Notes: generated from the letters alone by a model not told the origin. Counted from the stretch's first letter, positions 1-12,311 are shown. The stretch is DNA of 64,000 bases from Tupaia tana (GCA_026018925.1 JAKSZU010000016.1:80920059-80984058); one strand, 5' to 3'. Numbers and translations: made by a program.

Positions 1-700
1 TGCAGCCTCTGTCCTGTGGCCAATGGAGCCTCGACCTGCTGATCATCAGGGGTAAGCCACTTTTCAAACCCGAGTTTTAAAAATACTCCCTTGGAGTAAG
101 TGTTCTCAGATTTGTGCTGACTTCAGGAGGCCAGCAGACTGCCGGGGCAGCAATTTTTAAAAATAAAATGGGAAGCAATTATGTTGCATTGCAGCAATTT
201 ACTCGGGGAAAATCTGGGGAGCAAAATAGGTGAATACATCCCCATCACCCCCGAGGGCCTCCTGGGCGGGGGTTCCCTCTGCACAGTCAGATCCTCACAG
301 TCCGGATCTGGCTCTCCCACACCAGGACGTGGCCTGCACAGCCCGGCCCAGGCTTGTTCTCATCAGTGTCTCTGCGAATGAGTCATCCCAAGTGCAGCCA
401 ACTGGGGCAATGAAGACAAAGGAGGGCTTTTGTGTGTGTTTCCCAGACATGACACTTGCTAAGGAGGGTGCTGCCAAACCAAGCCTCCCGAGGTCGCAGA
501 GTGTCGATCGCGGGAAGGAAAACTGAAAATGACAAGCAGACGGGAGGTATGGCTGCCCAAATCAGGCTGCACTTTTAACCTAGCCAGACGCCCCACGTTC
601 CTCTGACTGGCGCGTTTCTGCTCTACTTTCTTATCTTGGGTTCCAACCACCCACCCCCATCCTAACAAGTTCCTCTATTTTAACATTACTTAAAAAAAAG
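1..700. other. Unique sequence, nothing recognised
   Basis: I recognise no repeat family or exon in this stretch. The short open frames here lack any domain-like pattern and overlap each other on both strands, as expected of chance frames. Confidence 0.4.
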
Positions 701-1362
701 ATGTGCAAGTCGTACATACTCAGAATATACAGAAAAGCAAAAGAGAAGACATAAAAAATCATTCACAGTGTCGCCATTCAGCAAAATATCTGCTTTTCAC
801 GAGTTGCTGTATATCCTTCAAGAGATTTCCTTCCCCATTTTATTTATGGATACATATTTTTAAACAAGCCATAGCCATACAATATGCCATTTAACACAAT
901 TTTTCACTCGAGGAATCAGAAATATCTTCCTAGGCCTGTGTAGATGGAAGAGTTATCCAAATGTGTTTACCAAATCATATTTAATGGCTGCACATGATTC
1001 CGTTTTATGGCCAGACCATTACTTATTTGGTTTTCCCCCCTTTATTGGAATTTTCATTATTACAAACAATGCAGCGATGAGCATCACTTACTTCTTCATT
1101 TAACGACTATTTATAGAGTGCCTTCTGTGGCTAAGTTTGAGAGCACATCTTAATTATTCCCTGCGGGTAAATTTCTGGAAGTGGAATTGCCGGGTCAAAG
1201 CACAAACGTGCATTTAAGGCTTTTGGAACAAGCATATTAGTCTTATTGCCAAATTGCCCCCGAAAGGTTGTTCCAAGTAGGAGTCCTACCAGCTTGGAAT
1301 GAGACTGTCCGACTCACAGCCCTCTGCGAACATTGACTTTCCTTCTCTTTTCTCCTTTTTTT

Positions 1363-1398
<36 letters not shown>

Positions 1399-1500
1399 GG
1401 GCACATATTTTGTAAGAGAAACACACTATCTTATTTTCAGTCCTTTGTGGCTACACAGCCTGAACATTTTTCCATGTACCAGCCATTAGAGTTCTCGTTT
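700..1500 (-). repeat. Old L1 3' end fragment (L1M/HAL1-like)
   Basis: Read on the minus strand this resembles the 3' end of an old L1. On the plus strand I see the usual landmarks in order: a degraded 'attccgttttatggcc' segment, 'attacaaacaatgcagcgatg', 'ctggaagtggaattgccggg' and 'gccaaattgcccccgaaagg'. It is diverged with no usable reading frame. A run of about 27 T at 1369-1394 lies inside or at its edge. Exact ends need an alignment. Confidence 0.6.
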
Positions 1501-1559
1501 TATGAATTGCTTATTCATAGCTCCAATGGTATGTCTTAATTAAGTCTAGGATGAAGAGG

Positions 1560-1775
1560 AAAGAATGAAGAAAAGTAATCATTATTGAGTGCTTGTTATT
1601 TTTCAGACCTGGCTTCGTGAGGAAATTCTTCTATCCATGGAACAGGTCTATTACTAGCCAACTTTGGTAGGTGGCGACGCCACAGCCCAAGGAAATTCAC
1701 CTGTCCACAGATGCACAGGTGACGAGACACAGTCAGATTCAAACTCTACTTTGAATCTCCTCCCCATCACTGCCT
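1560..1775 (-). repeat. MIR SINE, minus orientation
   Basis: The order of blocks is that of a reversed MIR: 'attattgagtgcttgtta', a middle resembling the complement of the core, then 'cagtcagattcaaactct'. Heavily diverged, consistent with age before the placental radiation. Confidence 0.5.
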
Positions 1776-2310
1776 CCTGGGAGCATTTCCACTTTCTATG
1801 ATCCTGGCGGGGCTCTGGTAGGGGAAGCTGTGCAGGAATGAGGCCGAGGACACTCTGCCCTTACCACTGGGTGCTGTCCCAGCACCGAGTCACCGATGAT
1901 GTTCAATGAATTCCTCAGAGAAGCTGCATCTCAGATCATTTTTACTATCTAGGAATATAGTCAATAAGAAATACTTGGAAAGAAAAACTACCAAATAGCA
2001 GAGCCGGATCCTTCTCACTGCTGCTGAGTGCTAGAGATCCATTTTAGAAATTGGGGCAAATTCTGCAGATAATCGCAGCTCTCCAACTCGACGCACTCTT
2101 CAGAAACAGCCTTAATGTGCTGGAACGCTCATCCCTGCCCCACGGAATAAACAGCCACTGAAGGCCCTCTGCCTCCCACCTCTATTCCTGCACTCTGCCT
2201 TCGCTCAGCACATCACTCCTTCCTCTTTTCCCTGATCTAACCCCTACGGAATCTGACATTTACCCCAGGTCTTTCTTGCCTCAGCACCCTCTCCTGGCTG
2301 CCACCCAACC
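1776..2310. other. Unique sequence, possibly L2-related at its end
   Basis: No feature is recognised with confidence. The pyrimidine-rich part at about 2160-2300 has the flavour of an L2 3' region (short CT-rich phrases such as 'cactctgccttcgctcagca'), but the match is too weak to call. Confidence 0.3.
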
Positions 2311-2314
2311 GCTG

Positions 2315-2870
2315 TCCTGCAGTGTGTGTTTGTCATGAACGTGAAATTGACATGAAATTAACCATTTGAAAATAAACAACTCTGTGGTATTTATTCAATA
2401 ATGCATTCATGATGTATAACCACCCCCTCTATCTAGTTATAAAATATTGTCATCACCCCGAAAGGGAGCCCCATTCCCGTGAAGCCTTCACGCCCTCTTT
2501 CTCTCTCCTCTTGGCTCCCAGCAGCGGCCAAGCTGCTTTCTGCCCTTATGGGTTTACCTGCTCTGACTATGTCACATGACGGAGTCATATAACACGTGGT
2601 CTTTTTTGCCTGGCTTCTCTCAGCGTCCTGATTCCGAGGTTCATCCATGTTGTTGCATGTGTCAGTGCTTCACTCCTTTTATGGCTGATGAATATCCCGT
2701 CATGTGGACAGACTGCAGTTTATCCATTCCTTGTCGATGGGGACCTGGGCTGTTGTCACTGGCTATTGTGAGGGATGCTGCTACCTCCATGTATGGACAC
2801 GTATTCGCGTGAGTGCCTGTTTTCAATTCAGTTGGGACATGTACGTAGGAGTGGAGTTGCCAGGTGTTTG
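2315..2870 (-). repeat. Old L1 3' UTR/ORF2 end (L1ME-like)
   Basis: Classic old-L1 phrases in reverse orientation: 'gtcatcaccccgaaaggga', 'tatgtcacatgacggagtca', 'gaggttcatccatgttgttg', 'gtttatccattccttgtcga' and 'gtaggagtggagttgccagg'. The frames across it are broken. A second copy of the same 3' region lies at 59.1-59.76 kb. Confidence 0.75.
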
Positions 2871-2884
2871 TTTGTTTGGTTGGT

Positions 2885-3112
2885 TTATTAGACTGTCAGA
2901 ACCTCAAGGGCAAAGGTTTTGTCTTCTTTATCAATTTACCCCTGGTATCTAAGGCGACTATCTTCTCCAATTTACCTGGCACTCTGGAGTTCCCTAGGAC
3001 ATGGGACTTTCATGGGAACGTTCTGGGTAAATCTGGATGATTGGTCACTCCACCAGCATCCAGTACCTTGACATGTAACAGCTACTCAATAAATACTACT
3101 AGTTAAACAAAA
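2885..3112 (+). repeat. L2 3' end fragment
   Basis: The phrases 'gaacctcaagggcaaagg' and, further on, 'gctactcaataaatactact' are the well-known terminal part of L2, separated by a diverged or inserted middle. Plus orientation; no coding content. Confidence 0.5.
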
Positions 3113-3925
3113 AAATGTCTGCCACTTCCTGACAATCACAACCTGTCTCAGCATATCAAGGCTCAAATGCAAGTATTTTTTTTTAACCCAGTGGAGTATT
3201 CATGGCAATCTACAAGATTATAGAAACCTGCATTTCTGGTGCAGCTGAAGCATTCAGGAAAGGGAATATACAAGTCTTTAGCATTAGACTGAGGGTGGCT
3301 GCGGCGTTAAGGATGTTTGACAAAGATGGCCGAAAAGAATCAAAGGCTTCCCTGCACTGGGAAGGAATAACCACTCAGTGCACCAGATGACGGGAAGATT
3401 GCTCCCTTTTACTGAACTGGGTCAAGTAAATCACCCCATAAAAAACACTACCCAGAGAGAGGGGCAGCTACTGTCCATGTAGAGACAGATGGAGGGCCTT
3501 GGACGACATCATGGAGGGCCTGGCAGGGCTGGAGAGCAGCACAAGAACTTTGGTTCTCACCAAGTGGGGATCCAGCAGACACTCAGCATCACCAGAAAAG
3601 GGAACCTCCCCCGTTCTGTGCCACTAGGAACCAAGGTGAGAAGAGTGGCAGGAGTTGCTGACAAGGTTCTGAACAAGCAGGGACTACTGAGATAGCCTGG
3701 TCCCCTTGCACCCAGGAACGGCCTTGTGTCTCCCTTGACTTGGCTCTCGGCTGTACACAGACTTCAGGTCATTTCCCAGATCTGGCTGTTCTACACTAAG
3801 CCTTGTCCTCATGTAAAGGAAGTTCGGCTAAAGAACCCCTATGGATACTGCTAAAAAACAAACAAACAACAACAACAAAACACCAAAAACTGAAGGGGAG
3901 GGAAGACAGGAAACATGCTTCACAA
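3113..3925. other. Unique sequence with a short AAC-rich tract
   Basis: No repeat family recognised except a simple (AAC)n-like tract at about 3852-3890. The surrounding short open frames show no domain-like features. Confidence 0.35.
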
Positions 3926-3927
3926 AG

Positions 3928-4065
3928 GTACACACCACTAGCACCCCATTTATAGATGTGGAAATGGAGGTTCAGCACACATGTAAGAATTGGCTTAGAG
4001 TCCTGAGATTTACCCCCTTCCCACTGCAAATGCAATCTTTCTGCTGTATCATGCTGCCTCCCCAT
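3928..4065 (-). repeat. MIR SINE, minus orientation
   Basis: The complement of a MIR core is visible: 'cccatttatagatgtggaaa', 'gtaagaattggcttagagtc', then a 3' block near 'ctgctgtatcatgctgcc'. Diverged and truncated. Confidence 0.6.
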
Positions 4066-5138
4066 GTCCCATGACCCTTCCCAGCGGGATGTGCACTGCA
4101 AGTAGGTGGGGTCAAGGTTCAAGTTCCAGGAGGGCTAGCAGCTTTTTCCCCACTGTGGGGTGTGAGGAGCCTTGCTCCCACCGGGGACAGCATAGGTTAC
4201 CCGGACGTGCGTGCGTTTCTAACCTCTCTCCACCAAGTCCCAGAGTGAAGGTCCTGCGTTAGATTAGGATGTCAAATTTATCATTCCTGCCTCCTCTGAC
4301 ACCCAACACCTTGTACTTGCCACACATCGTTTCTTTATTAGTGATCAGCAGAACTGCTCATAGACGCTTTCCTATTCTGGGTCTTAATTTTGTACATTTC
4401 CAGTTTCCATGGAGACACTACATTCTTGCATTCTAAGAGTGTCACTGTAAAACAATGTGAAAACAAAGCAACTTCACAGAAATGGCTCACTTTGGACATC
4501 ACCAAGCAACACCCTCATCCAACAGATAGGCCTGCTGTGCTGTGCTTTGGGGTTAGTTGCCGAGGCCAAGCTCTCTTCTTTCTCCCCCAGTCTAAGAAAT
4601 GCTTTTCATGCCCAACCTGGGGACCACATTCCCAGTTATGAGAGCATCTCCAGGTCTCCCTGCCTCAATTATTGCACCACTGTTACAATAGAGGCGAGAG
4701 GTAACTATGGCAACATTATTCCAAGGATAAATATCACAATATCGCCTTCGACTTTTTTTTTTCCTCCACAAAGAAAATAAAGAATTGAGAACTTGTAGGA
4801 TTAATAGCATCACTTGTTAAAAACCAATGGACAGCAGAGTTCAGAAACGCTTTCATTAGCTGAGTCTTTCCCTGCTCGGTTTAACACTTGCTCTGTGCCC
4901 TGTGGGTGGTCAGCCTCAGAATTCAGGCTGACAGTATTACTGAACCTGGGTCCTATCACACATCCCATCCTGGGTAGTGGCATTTGATAAGCGTTTCCCT
5001 GGGAGGTTCGGTGCTATAAGCTAACCAGCAGACAACTGTGTGGTGAGTCAGGGTCAGCTGCGGTAACGCTGGCCAGAGAATAGCAAGATGAAAATACTCA
5101 TTTCCAGAGCAAGTTTCCCTTCCCATTGCTTGCGACTT
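4066..5138. other. Unique sequence, nothing recognised
   Basis: I find no confident repeat or gene. 4735-4860 is AT-rich and could be conserved non-coding sequence or an unrecognised old repeat; nothing in the sequence decides this. Confidence 0.3.
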
Positions 5139-5139
5139 G

Positions 5140-5335
5140 ACAGAGGTAGTCTAGCTCAGTGGCAAAAGCATGGACTTGGAACTTAGATGTTCAAGACTCT
5201 CTGCTTACTAACTATATGACCATAAGCAAGTTACTTAACCTCTCAAGGTTTCAATTTCCGTATATGTAAAGTGGGAATAATGACCAACCTCATGGCATTG
5301 CTGGAAGGATGAAATGAAATCACATGTGAGTGATA
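5140..5335 (+). repeat. MIR SINE, plus orientation
   Basis: A good MIR: tRNA-like start 'gtctagctcagtggcaaaag', core 'ctatatgaccataagcaag' and 'ttacttaacctctcaaggtt', then 'tgtaaagtgggaataatgac' and 'gaaggatgaaatgaaatca'. Confidence 0.85.
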
Positions 5336-5474
5336 ATTGGACCAACAAAACCCATTACCTCTTGAGCCACATCTATGTTACTTTCCCCAGTATCCCTAGG
5401 ACCAAGTTCTGGCCAGTGTAGTAAGAGCTGAAATGATGTGTTTCTCTGGATGGTTCATTAGAAATGTCTCACCT

Positions 5475-5772
5475 AGGAACCCGCAAATGGTTTAAAGATT
5501 ACATCACTGAACTCCCATACAGTCAACTATGGTTCAAGTCCCAGACCTGCTGGCTTAAAAAAACTCATGCCAGGCATGTGTACATACATGCCCCAAATCC
5601 AAGATGAAAATGGAGGAGGAGGGATTGCAGCATGGCCATACCCCATGGGTGGTGATTTCTTGCTTTCTATCTCTCTGTCTCTCTGTCTCTCTCTGTCTCT
5701 TTGGTGAGCACACTCAGCCTATGGCAAAAATATCTCTCTAAAAAAGAAAACAAAAAACAAAACAAGAAACCT
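5475..5772 (+). repeat. Lineage tRNA-SINE copy
   Basis: A copy of the dominant SINE of the window. The head is damaged, but box B-like 'ggttcaagtcccagacctg', the mid block 'ggaggagggattgcagcatg' and the terminal CT/TCTG-rich block plus 'cctatggcaaaaatatctct' and an A-rich tail are clear. An 8-bp repeat 'tctcacct' sits at 5467-5474 and 5773-5780 and is the likely target-site duplication. Confidence 0.85.
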
Positions 5773-5780
5773 TCTCACCT

Positions 5781-6108
5781 GTATTCTTCCATGGTCTTTC
5801 CTCTGCTGGGTGATATGAACACCAAGGGTAGCCCTGACAACCATGCAGTGATGGTGGAGCCTCAGTCGTCCTGGGTCCTAATCTGGGGTCCTGCATGACC
5901 TGGATGACTATAGGGTCCACAGCTCTCCCATCTCTTGCCCACCAGGAATGCCAGAGTTAAACTATAAGTGATAAATAAATTTCTATTGTGCTACAATAAC
6001 ACAGTTAATATAATGGGTCCATCCATTATATGACCCAGCCCAACCCTTATCTTCATATGCAAATGTAACATGTGTGGGCCAGTTTCTGGATGCAATAAAT
6101 AGTACCTG
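5781..6108. other. Unique or old-LTR-like sequence
   Basis: The part around 5965-6000 ('gataaataaatttctattg') faintly resembles the end of an ERVL-MaLR LTR, but the match is too weak to call. Otherwise nothing is recognised. Confidence 0.25.
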
Positions 6109-6109
6109 T

Positions 6110-6195
6110 TAGCTATTGGGTCATCTGGAAAGTCATGACACATTTTTTCATAGAAAATCATAGAAAAATACATCATGATTTTCCCCAACGATCTA
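6110..6195. mobile_element. Short palindromic MITE (family P), copy 1
   Basis: About 80 bp with imperfect terminal inverted repeats: 'tctggaaagtcatgacacat' on the left and 'acatcatgattttccccaac' on the right, joined by an AT-rich 'catagaaaatcatag' middle. Two related copies lie at about 18.2/18.56 kb and 59.39 kb. The length and TIRs fit a non-autonomous Tc1/mariner-type element; I do not recognise its named family. Confidence 0.6.
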
Positions 6196-6900
6196 ATATA
6201 CCATTGAGAAGAGGCCCCCCTTCCTGCAGAGCTGGCCAATTTGCCAAGAACTCCGGCATGTAACATCTCCGTTGATTCCATGAAGTGTCTTTGATTCATA
6301 GAGGTAGGTATAAGCTTCCCTGCTGCAGTAAGTGATGAAGTACAAATTGAGGAAATTAGTTATCAATTAGTCATTCGATGGTTGGGAAGGCAGGCGGCAA
6401 GCATAAATGGGGCCAGATTAGTTAAGCCACGATAAATTTTATTGCTCTACAAGGATCGGGTCTTTATTCATTACTTCTCAAATTTATCTTTATTATTGGG
6501 CCCCGGACATGAGACAGGACCTGGATGTGGAAGGAGGTAAGAAACCAACCAGGGCACTTGGGAGATGCAACACACCTCCAGCAAAGATGGTCACCAATGA
6601 GGCCGTTTCTGGGCAAGCATGGAAGCTATGTTACCCTCTTCTCACTGCCTCCGTTGGGCTTCCAGTTTTCCTGGGGAGCACACTGCACGTCCTTCCCTAG
6701 TAAATCAAACCATGCAGCACCTGCGTGGCATTTCGCATGGTCACCATTGGACAAGGCAACTTGAGAGATTCTGCCCATTTAGAGGATTCGAAGGCTCACA
6801 GAGATCAAATAACAACTGCTATGGGAAACTCTTGGAACCTCCTGGTCCATGAGGCCCAGGGCATCACTTGTGTCCTTACATACCTACTAGTGCCTGGCAC
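6196..6900. other. Unique sequence, nothing recognised
   Basis: No recognisable repeat or gene. The overlapping short frames at 6509-6852 are in three different phases and show no protein family signature. Confidence 0.35.
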
Positions 6901-6904
6901 ATAA

Positions 6905-7045
6905 GAGAACCTCATGTTTAAAGTTTTTCATGGCTTCTCATTGCATTAAACAGGAAAGCCGAGCTTTCTGAAGTCTTTCCAAGGCCTGGCACCTGCCTTT
7001 GACTTCATCTCCTACCACTCTCCCCTCTTCACCATGTCCCCTAGC
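6905..7045 (+). repeat. L2 fragment
   Basis: L2 3'-region phrases in plus orientation: 'ttcatggcttctcattgc', 'ctttccaaggcctggcacct', 'catctcctaccactctcccc'. Truncated at both ends. Confidence 0.65.
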
Positions 7046-7299
7046 ATGGTAGAGAAGATTTGATGGAAGCAGATGAAATAGACATCTGGGGGACACTGAC
7101 TTTTATGGCCAATGAAGGCCCCTTCAGTTGTAGGTTAAGTTTCAGGAGAAACCCTGGGTTTGGTCTACACACTACCTAACAGCCATTGACACCCATGATT
7201 GATTCAGGAGGGTCAGGCTGGACAGATGCAATGAGCTTCCAGTCTTGATCCCATCTAATCCAACCTTCACTCAGCTTCCTGAGTCATCAACTAACATGC

Positions 7300-7530
7300 T
7301 CCCCTACTTTATAAGAGCTAGCACTTACAGAGCACTAGCCAGGTACAAAGAACAATATAAAGCACATTACATATGTTAACACACTTAATCCTCCCAAGAG
7401 TCTTACAGTTAATGTACCCTCATTGCCCTCATTTGAAGCTTAGGGAGGTAAGTAGCTTGCATGAGGCAGGGCTGGGATTCAAAGTCAGGGACTCTGGCTT
7501 TTAACGACTGTATTATACCAACCCTAGTAA
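7300..7530 (-). repeat. MIR SINE, minus orientation
   Basis: Near full-length reversed MIR: 'tagcacttacagagcactag', 'ttaacacacttaatcctccc', 'gggaggtaagtagcttgcat', 'gggattcaaagtcaggga' and 'ttttaacgactgtattatac'. Confidence 0.85.
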
Positions 7531-8900
7531 AATATGTATATGCCCCAAGGTGCTCTTGAAAGCCTCTAACACTCACAGAAAGTCTCATACAGATGGTTGT
7601 GCATCATCAACACTCATACATTAACTCATACACACAAACTTTTGGAAATTATTGAGCTAGACTAGAAAAGGGAGCAAGAGGAAAGGCTCCATGCTCATAC
7701 TGGGTAATTATCAAATATCGAGAGGTGAGTGGGTGATCGGTGTAGAAAACATATTGTCTCTGACTTCCTGCAGGTACACACCTTTGGTTTTCCAATTACG
7801 ACTCCACACTATTGTCTACTGGTCCATGGCTATAAGAATTAAAAGAGACTGAGTGAGAGAACAGACCAGGGCCTTGTCTAAGGAATAACAGTGTGTGCTG
7901 GTAATGTCTAACAACCAGCTCTCTGGGAGGGAAGTTACTAGTTTATAGTGTTTTTCAGTTTCCATGGTGCAAAGACTCCCACTATAGTCAATTTTGAACT
8001 CCCAATATGACATTGAACAGCTGGTAGATCTCCTTAAAAATGCACAATCAGCTTTCATCAGCCCGTGGAAGCGGGTTCCAGCACATCTCTGGAGGACAGC
8101 TCCTAGAGACAGCTCTTAGGAAGAGAAGCAAATCCAAGGTATATATTTGGAGGGATTCCCTCTGCCGGCTGTATGGGAACAAAGTGGTAACTTTTTTAAG
8201 TGAAAAATGCAGCCAAAATCCTATGTATTACGTTATGCTTTTTATTTTAGAATAGTAAAATATTAATAATTAGTGCACAAAGTATAAACTTTGTAGACAG
8301 TTTATACCAGTCAAGTTATTTTTCTCCTAAGTGTTCCATGAAATGGCACTAAAATATTTGTTTCTAGACTCTTAATAAGCACATTATGAGGACTGACCTA
8401 TGCCCAAAGAGGGCCATTACTGAAGTTTAGTACACACACAAATATTTTCGCTTTTTGAGCACTGTTCAATGTAAGTTTTCTTTTCCTTTAAATTTATCCT
8501 TTCAATCGACTTTAAAACACAATATATGTCTCAAAGTAGAGGCGTGATTCTAAAGTTCTATATCCAGGCTTGTCTAAGTTATTAAGTAGTTTCATGAAAC
8601 CCAAATTGCTTCTCCCCCTTAACCTCCTAAGAGGATTCTCTTATCACAGGTAATTCAGAGAGCTGAGTTATCAGCTTTTTCTGAAACCTTTGTAAATGCC
8701 TGCTCATCTTCAATTTGGGGTGTCATTCTTCCTGCAGGAGGAAAAGAAGGATTCTCTGACCCGTGAAGCAAACTATCCCCTGCAAGGTGTGGCACCATGC
8801 CCATGGAGGTCAAATAGCTAGGTGAGAAGCAAAAAGAAAGCGCGTCCTTCAGATGGTTTTAACATTCAGATATTTGGAGTGAAAGATTACCCACCTTGAT
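7531..8900. other. Unique, moderately AT-rich sequence
   Basis: Nothing recognised. 8200-8560 is AT-rich without a tandem pattern. No open frame exceeds about 80 codons. Confidence 0.35.
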
Positions 8901-8984
8901 TTTGCGTCAACTTTTTTCCTTCTATTGTCATAGTTGCTCTTACATAGATATGCTGCTTTTTAGTTCCTCTGAGCCACTGCCAAC

Positions 8985-9190
8985 ACCAAATGTCCCTCTC
9001 CTTTTATTTATTGACAGTTCTGGGACTGACAAGGCTCTGCTCCCCATAATCTATGTGATCTTAGGCAGCTATTTGCCCTCTCTGACTCCCAAAGTTCATC
9101 TCCAAGTTCCACCATCACACAGTGGCCACTGTCGCCAAACTTCCAGAGACCAAAGACAACCACATGCAAATCTATCCAATTTTAAGTAGA
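8985..9190 (+). repeat. Possible MIR relic
   Basis: 'ctatgtgatcttaggcagct' and 'tttgccctctctgactccc' resemble the MIR core in plus orientation. The rest is too diverged to define ends. Confidence 0.35.
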
Positions 9191-9905
9191 AGTCTACACT
9201 GGATGCATTAACTTCTCTATTCTGTGGAGAAGATACCTGTCCATGTGCTTCACACAAGTATCAAATGGCATAATGGATACAAAAGTTCTTTGGGAGAGAA
9301 CGCAAGCTAAGGGCTGCTCACGGGTAAGGTATTATTAATGTTAATCGCTTGTGAGTGATATGCATAATGCCCAGAGTCACTAAAGTTTAGAGCTGGGAAG
9401 AAACTTCATAATCACTTAGTCTAATCCATCATCTCTCTACCAGACCCTAAATAAAACAGCTGCAGAAGGTACTCCTCAAACTTCGGGCTGGACAAACAGC
9501 GACATCTCTTCACACACAAGTCACTTAATGACAAGAACATCACCATCATTTTCTGAGGTCAATTCAGGTGGCAAAAGTCTTTTATTTTATTTTACTTTAG
9601 TCTAGTGTGAGCTGATAAATGTTTAACCACTGCTTTCTCTTCTCCCTTCCCCCACCTCACAAAAAGTCCTGATTTCATTGTTTGCCAATTCCTATGGTGT
9701 AAATACTCCACTGCAACTAATTTCAAGTTATCCATCTGAAGCCACTGAATATGAAGTTGGGAAGAAATACACCCAGTTGACTCTTGTCATGTGGTATCAG
9801 CCAGTTCCCACACAAATTTGAAGTACCATTCTCTCTGGAGAGAGAGAGGAGGGATTCTGCCGTAAATGAGTTTAAAATTATTTAGTCTCTGACCTCGAGA
9901 TCCAC
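9191..9905. other. Unique sequence, nothing recognised
   Basis: No repeat family or gene recognised; a short GA tract lies at about 9837-9850. Confidence 0.3.
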
Positions 9906-10290
9906 GAGTAGCTATGGAAATAGATTTGTACACAAATAACCAAAACACAAGGCAATCAGAGCAATAGTAAAGGAAGTGGGTTCGAGGTGTGGGAACACAG
10001 AGGACATAGCAATTAATTCATGAGATATCTACAAGAAGATAGGATGCTTAAGCTAGAGTTTAAAGGAGTTGTAGGAGCATGCCAGGTGAGTGAGATGAGA
10101 GATGATAGGAAAGAACTCCAGATGAGGAGCAAGACACAGCAAAGGCAAGGAACTGGGAATGTGTATTTTCAGGTGTGGAAACCAGTGTGCCATATGTAGT
10201 TAAAAACTTTATATAAAAGGAGCTCTGAGCCCAGAACTTAGTGACATGATGAAGAAAGAGTTCTCCAGAAGTCTTTCTCTACTTTTATAA
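9906..10290 (+). repeat. Ancient interspersed repeat, class uncertain
   Basis: The order of phrases ('gaacacagaggacatagca', 'aagctagagtttaaaggagt', 'agcaaaggcaaggaactggg') follows a widespread old mammalian repeat whose copies typically read as 'increase in size, ended by balanced phrases about group and gain'. I cannot name the family securely (L2/L3-like or an old DNA element). Related pieces appear near 29.7-30.0, 51.7 and 54.9 kb. Confidence 0.35.
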
Positions 10291-10375
10291 GATACATCCT
10301 TCCCATGAAAAGACACAGACACACTAACTGGTGTCCAAGTATTAAGTTTTAGTTATGCAAGACAAGAAAGTTCTA

Positions 10376-10578
10376 GGCCAGCTGCAGTTGGTTCAGCAAT
10401 AACGCAATTCTCTACAACGTTGAAGCCCTGTGGGAAGGTCCTTTACCTGTGGGAAAGTCCCCAAGACTTCCAGTACACACTGGACACATGTGCGTGTGCC
10501 CATGACGGCTGGCAGAGGATGGCATGAACTGCAGTATGGAGACCCTGTTAGGATGACCATTTCTCTCTTTCAAAAGAA

Positions 10579-10632
<54 letters not shown>

Positions 10633-10720
10633 GAAGAGAGGAAGAGAGGAAGAGAGGAAGAGAGGAAGAAAGAGAGAGAGAGAGAGAGAGGAAGAAAGAA
10701 AGAAAGAGAGAAAGAAGAAA
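10376..10720 (+). repeat. Divergent tRNA-SINE with expanded GA tail
   Basis: The head 'ggccagctgcagttggttca', the central 'acacatgtgcgtgtgcccat' and 'ggatggcatgaactgcagta' follow the SINE order, but diverge from the younger copies. The CT-type terminal region is replaced by an about 145-bp polypurine tract (10570-10719) of GA, GGAA and GAAA units, probably expanded from the SINE tail. Confidence 0.65.
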
Positions 10721-11955
10721 CTTTTTTAAAAAGATGAATCCATTCTAGAGATCTACCATATGGCATGGTGCCTACAGATAATAATATTGTACTGAACACT
10801 CTAAAATTTGTTTAGAGGATAGGTTTCATTTTAAATGCTCTTAACACAATAATAATAATAATAAGTGAAAACCACACAGGATTAAAATTCCCCAGTAGCT
10901 ACATTAAAACAAGCAAAACAGAAAACAACAACAACAAAATTTTTTAACCTAGGGAAATTATTTTTTAGACTATGTTTTACTTAACTCAAAATGTAAAATG
11001 CACATTTACACACACACACACACATACAATCGCTTTAGCATGTAGCTCCAGCCATGCCCAGGCTGAGTCGTCACATGTGCCTGGCGCCTCCCATGTTGGG
11101 CAGCAGAGTTTTCAGGTGTGATGGTCCCTCATGAGAAGGCAAATTCATCCTTCCGCAGGGCATACTCTGGCTCAGGAGGACTCCAATGTGTCTGGTCCTT
11201 ATTGGCATTGTCTATTATGACACTTGATGACAACCCAGAACTAGTGGCATCAGGCTGTCAAAACTCTGACAGCAAAAATTGGCCCCCCAACCCCCAATTT
11301 CATTCACTCCTGGGATGTGAGTGTTCTAGTGTCTGTTTGTTCCCATGAGCAGAGAGATATGCATGGAAATGTGCCAACACCTGCCTACCTACTCCCTTTC
11401 TTCATTCTCTCCAATCAGAAAACAGCAGAATACCCACCTGAGGGTAGTAACAAGAACAGAAATGAGTTCATCTGAGACAAACACTAAGGAGAAAACCAGG
11501 TTAACATGAAGTGGAATCAAACCTTTGTTATCTTCATTGCTCTGCAAAATAGTATGCGTCTTGCCTGACCCAACACATCCCAACGAGTGTCTGTTGGCCT
11601 GCTGTCACTCAGAGTATGGTGCTGACTCAGCAAACTCCCCTCGCCCTATGTCCAGATGAGGTCCTTGAGGTGGCTCAGCCTCCGTGGTTCACCTGGTTCA
11701 GCCCAGACTACCCTCTGGCCCCATTTCTGGAGAGCACGTCATGTCCACGGAAGCCTTCCTGCTTTCATGAATACTCCCCACGCCCACGCAGACCTCACTC
11801 TTCTCTCTGGACTCACCCATGACACCTTCTCCACCTCGCACAACTGTGTCTCCAAGAGCGCCCAGTGAGCACCGACTGCCCAGTGTTCCCCATGTGGGTG
11901 CCTCGTCCAACAGCCCCGATGAGTGAAGGGTGTGTAAAATCTACAGTATGTCAGG
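10721..11955. other. Unique sequence with small microsatellites
   Basis: Contains (AAT)n at about 10847-10863 and an AC-rich tract at about 10988-11025. The rest, including several overlapping short frames at 11.6-11.9 kb, shows no recognised gene or repeat. Confidence 0.35.
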
Positions 11956-11956
11956 C

Positions 11957-12213
11957 TTTTTTTTTTTTTTTTTAAGGTTTTTGCCATAGGTCACATGTGC
12001 TCACTAGAGATAGACAGAGAGCGAGAGAAAGTGAGAAATCACCCCCTGGAGGATGACCATGATGCAATCCCTTCTCCTCCATTCTTCTCTCGGGATTTTG
12101 GGCATGCACACACATGCGCCTGGCATGATTTTCAAGCCTCCACATCCAGGACTCGGACTGTGGTCACCATATGGGGGTCCAGCACCTTAACCACCATGCC
12201 ACCCACTGGCCCC
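11957..12213 (-). repeat. tRNA-SINE copy, minus orientation
   Basis: Begins with the poly-T complement of the tail, then 'gttttttgccataggtcaca'-type sequence, 'gagaaagtgagaaatcaccc', 'gcacacacatgcgcctggca', and ends with the reversed head 'ttaaccaccatgccaccca' + 'ctggcccc'. All SINE modules are present in the expected reverse order. Confidence 0.9.
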
Positions 12214-12311
12214 TGTGTCAGCCATTTTTGGCTCCTGAAGATGCAAAAGCAATCAGGATTTATTCCTTTCCTTTGACAGGATTCCAGAAGGATCCTTCAA
12301 AACAAGAAATA

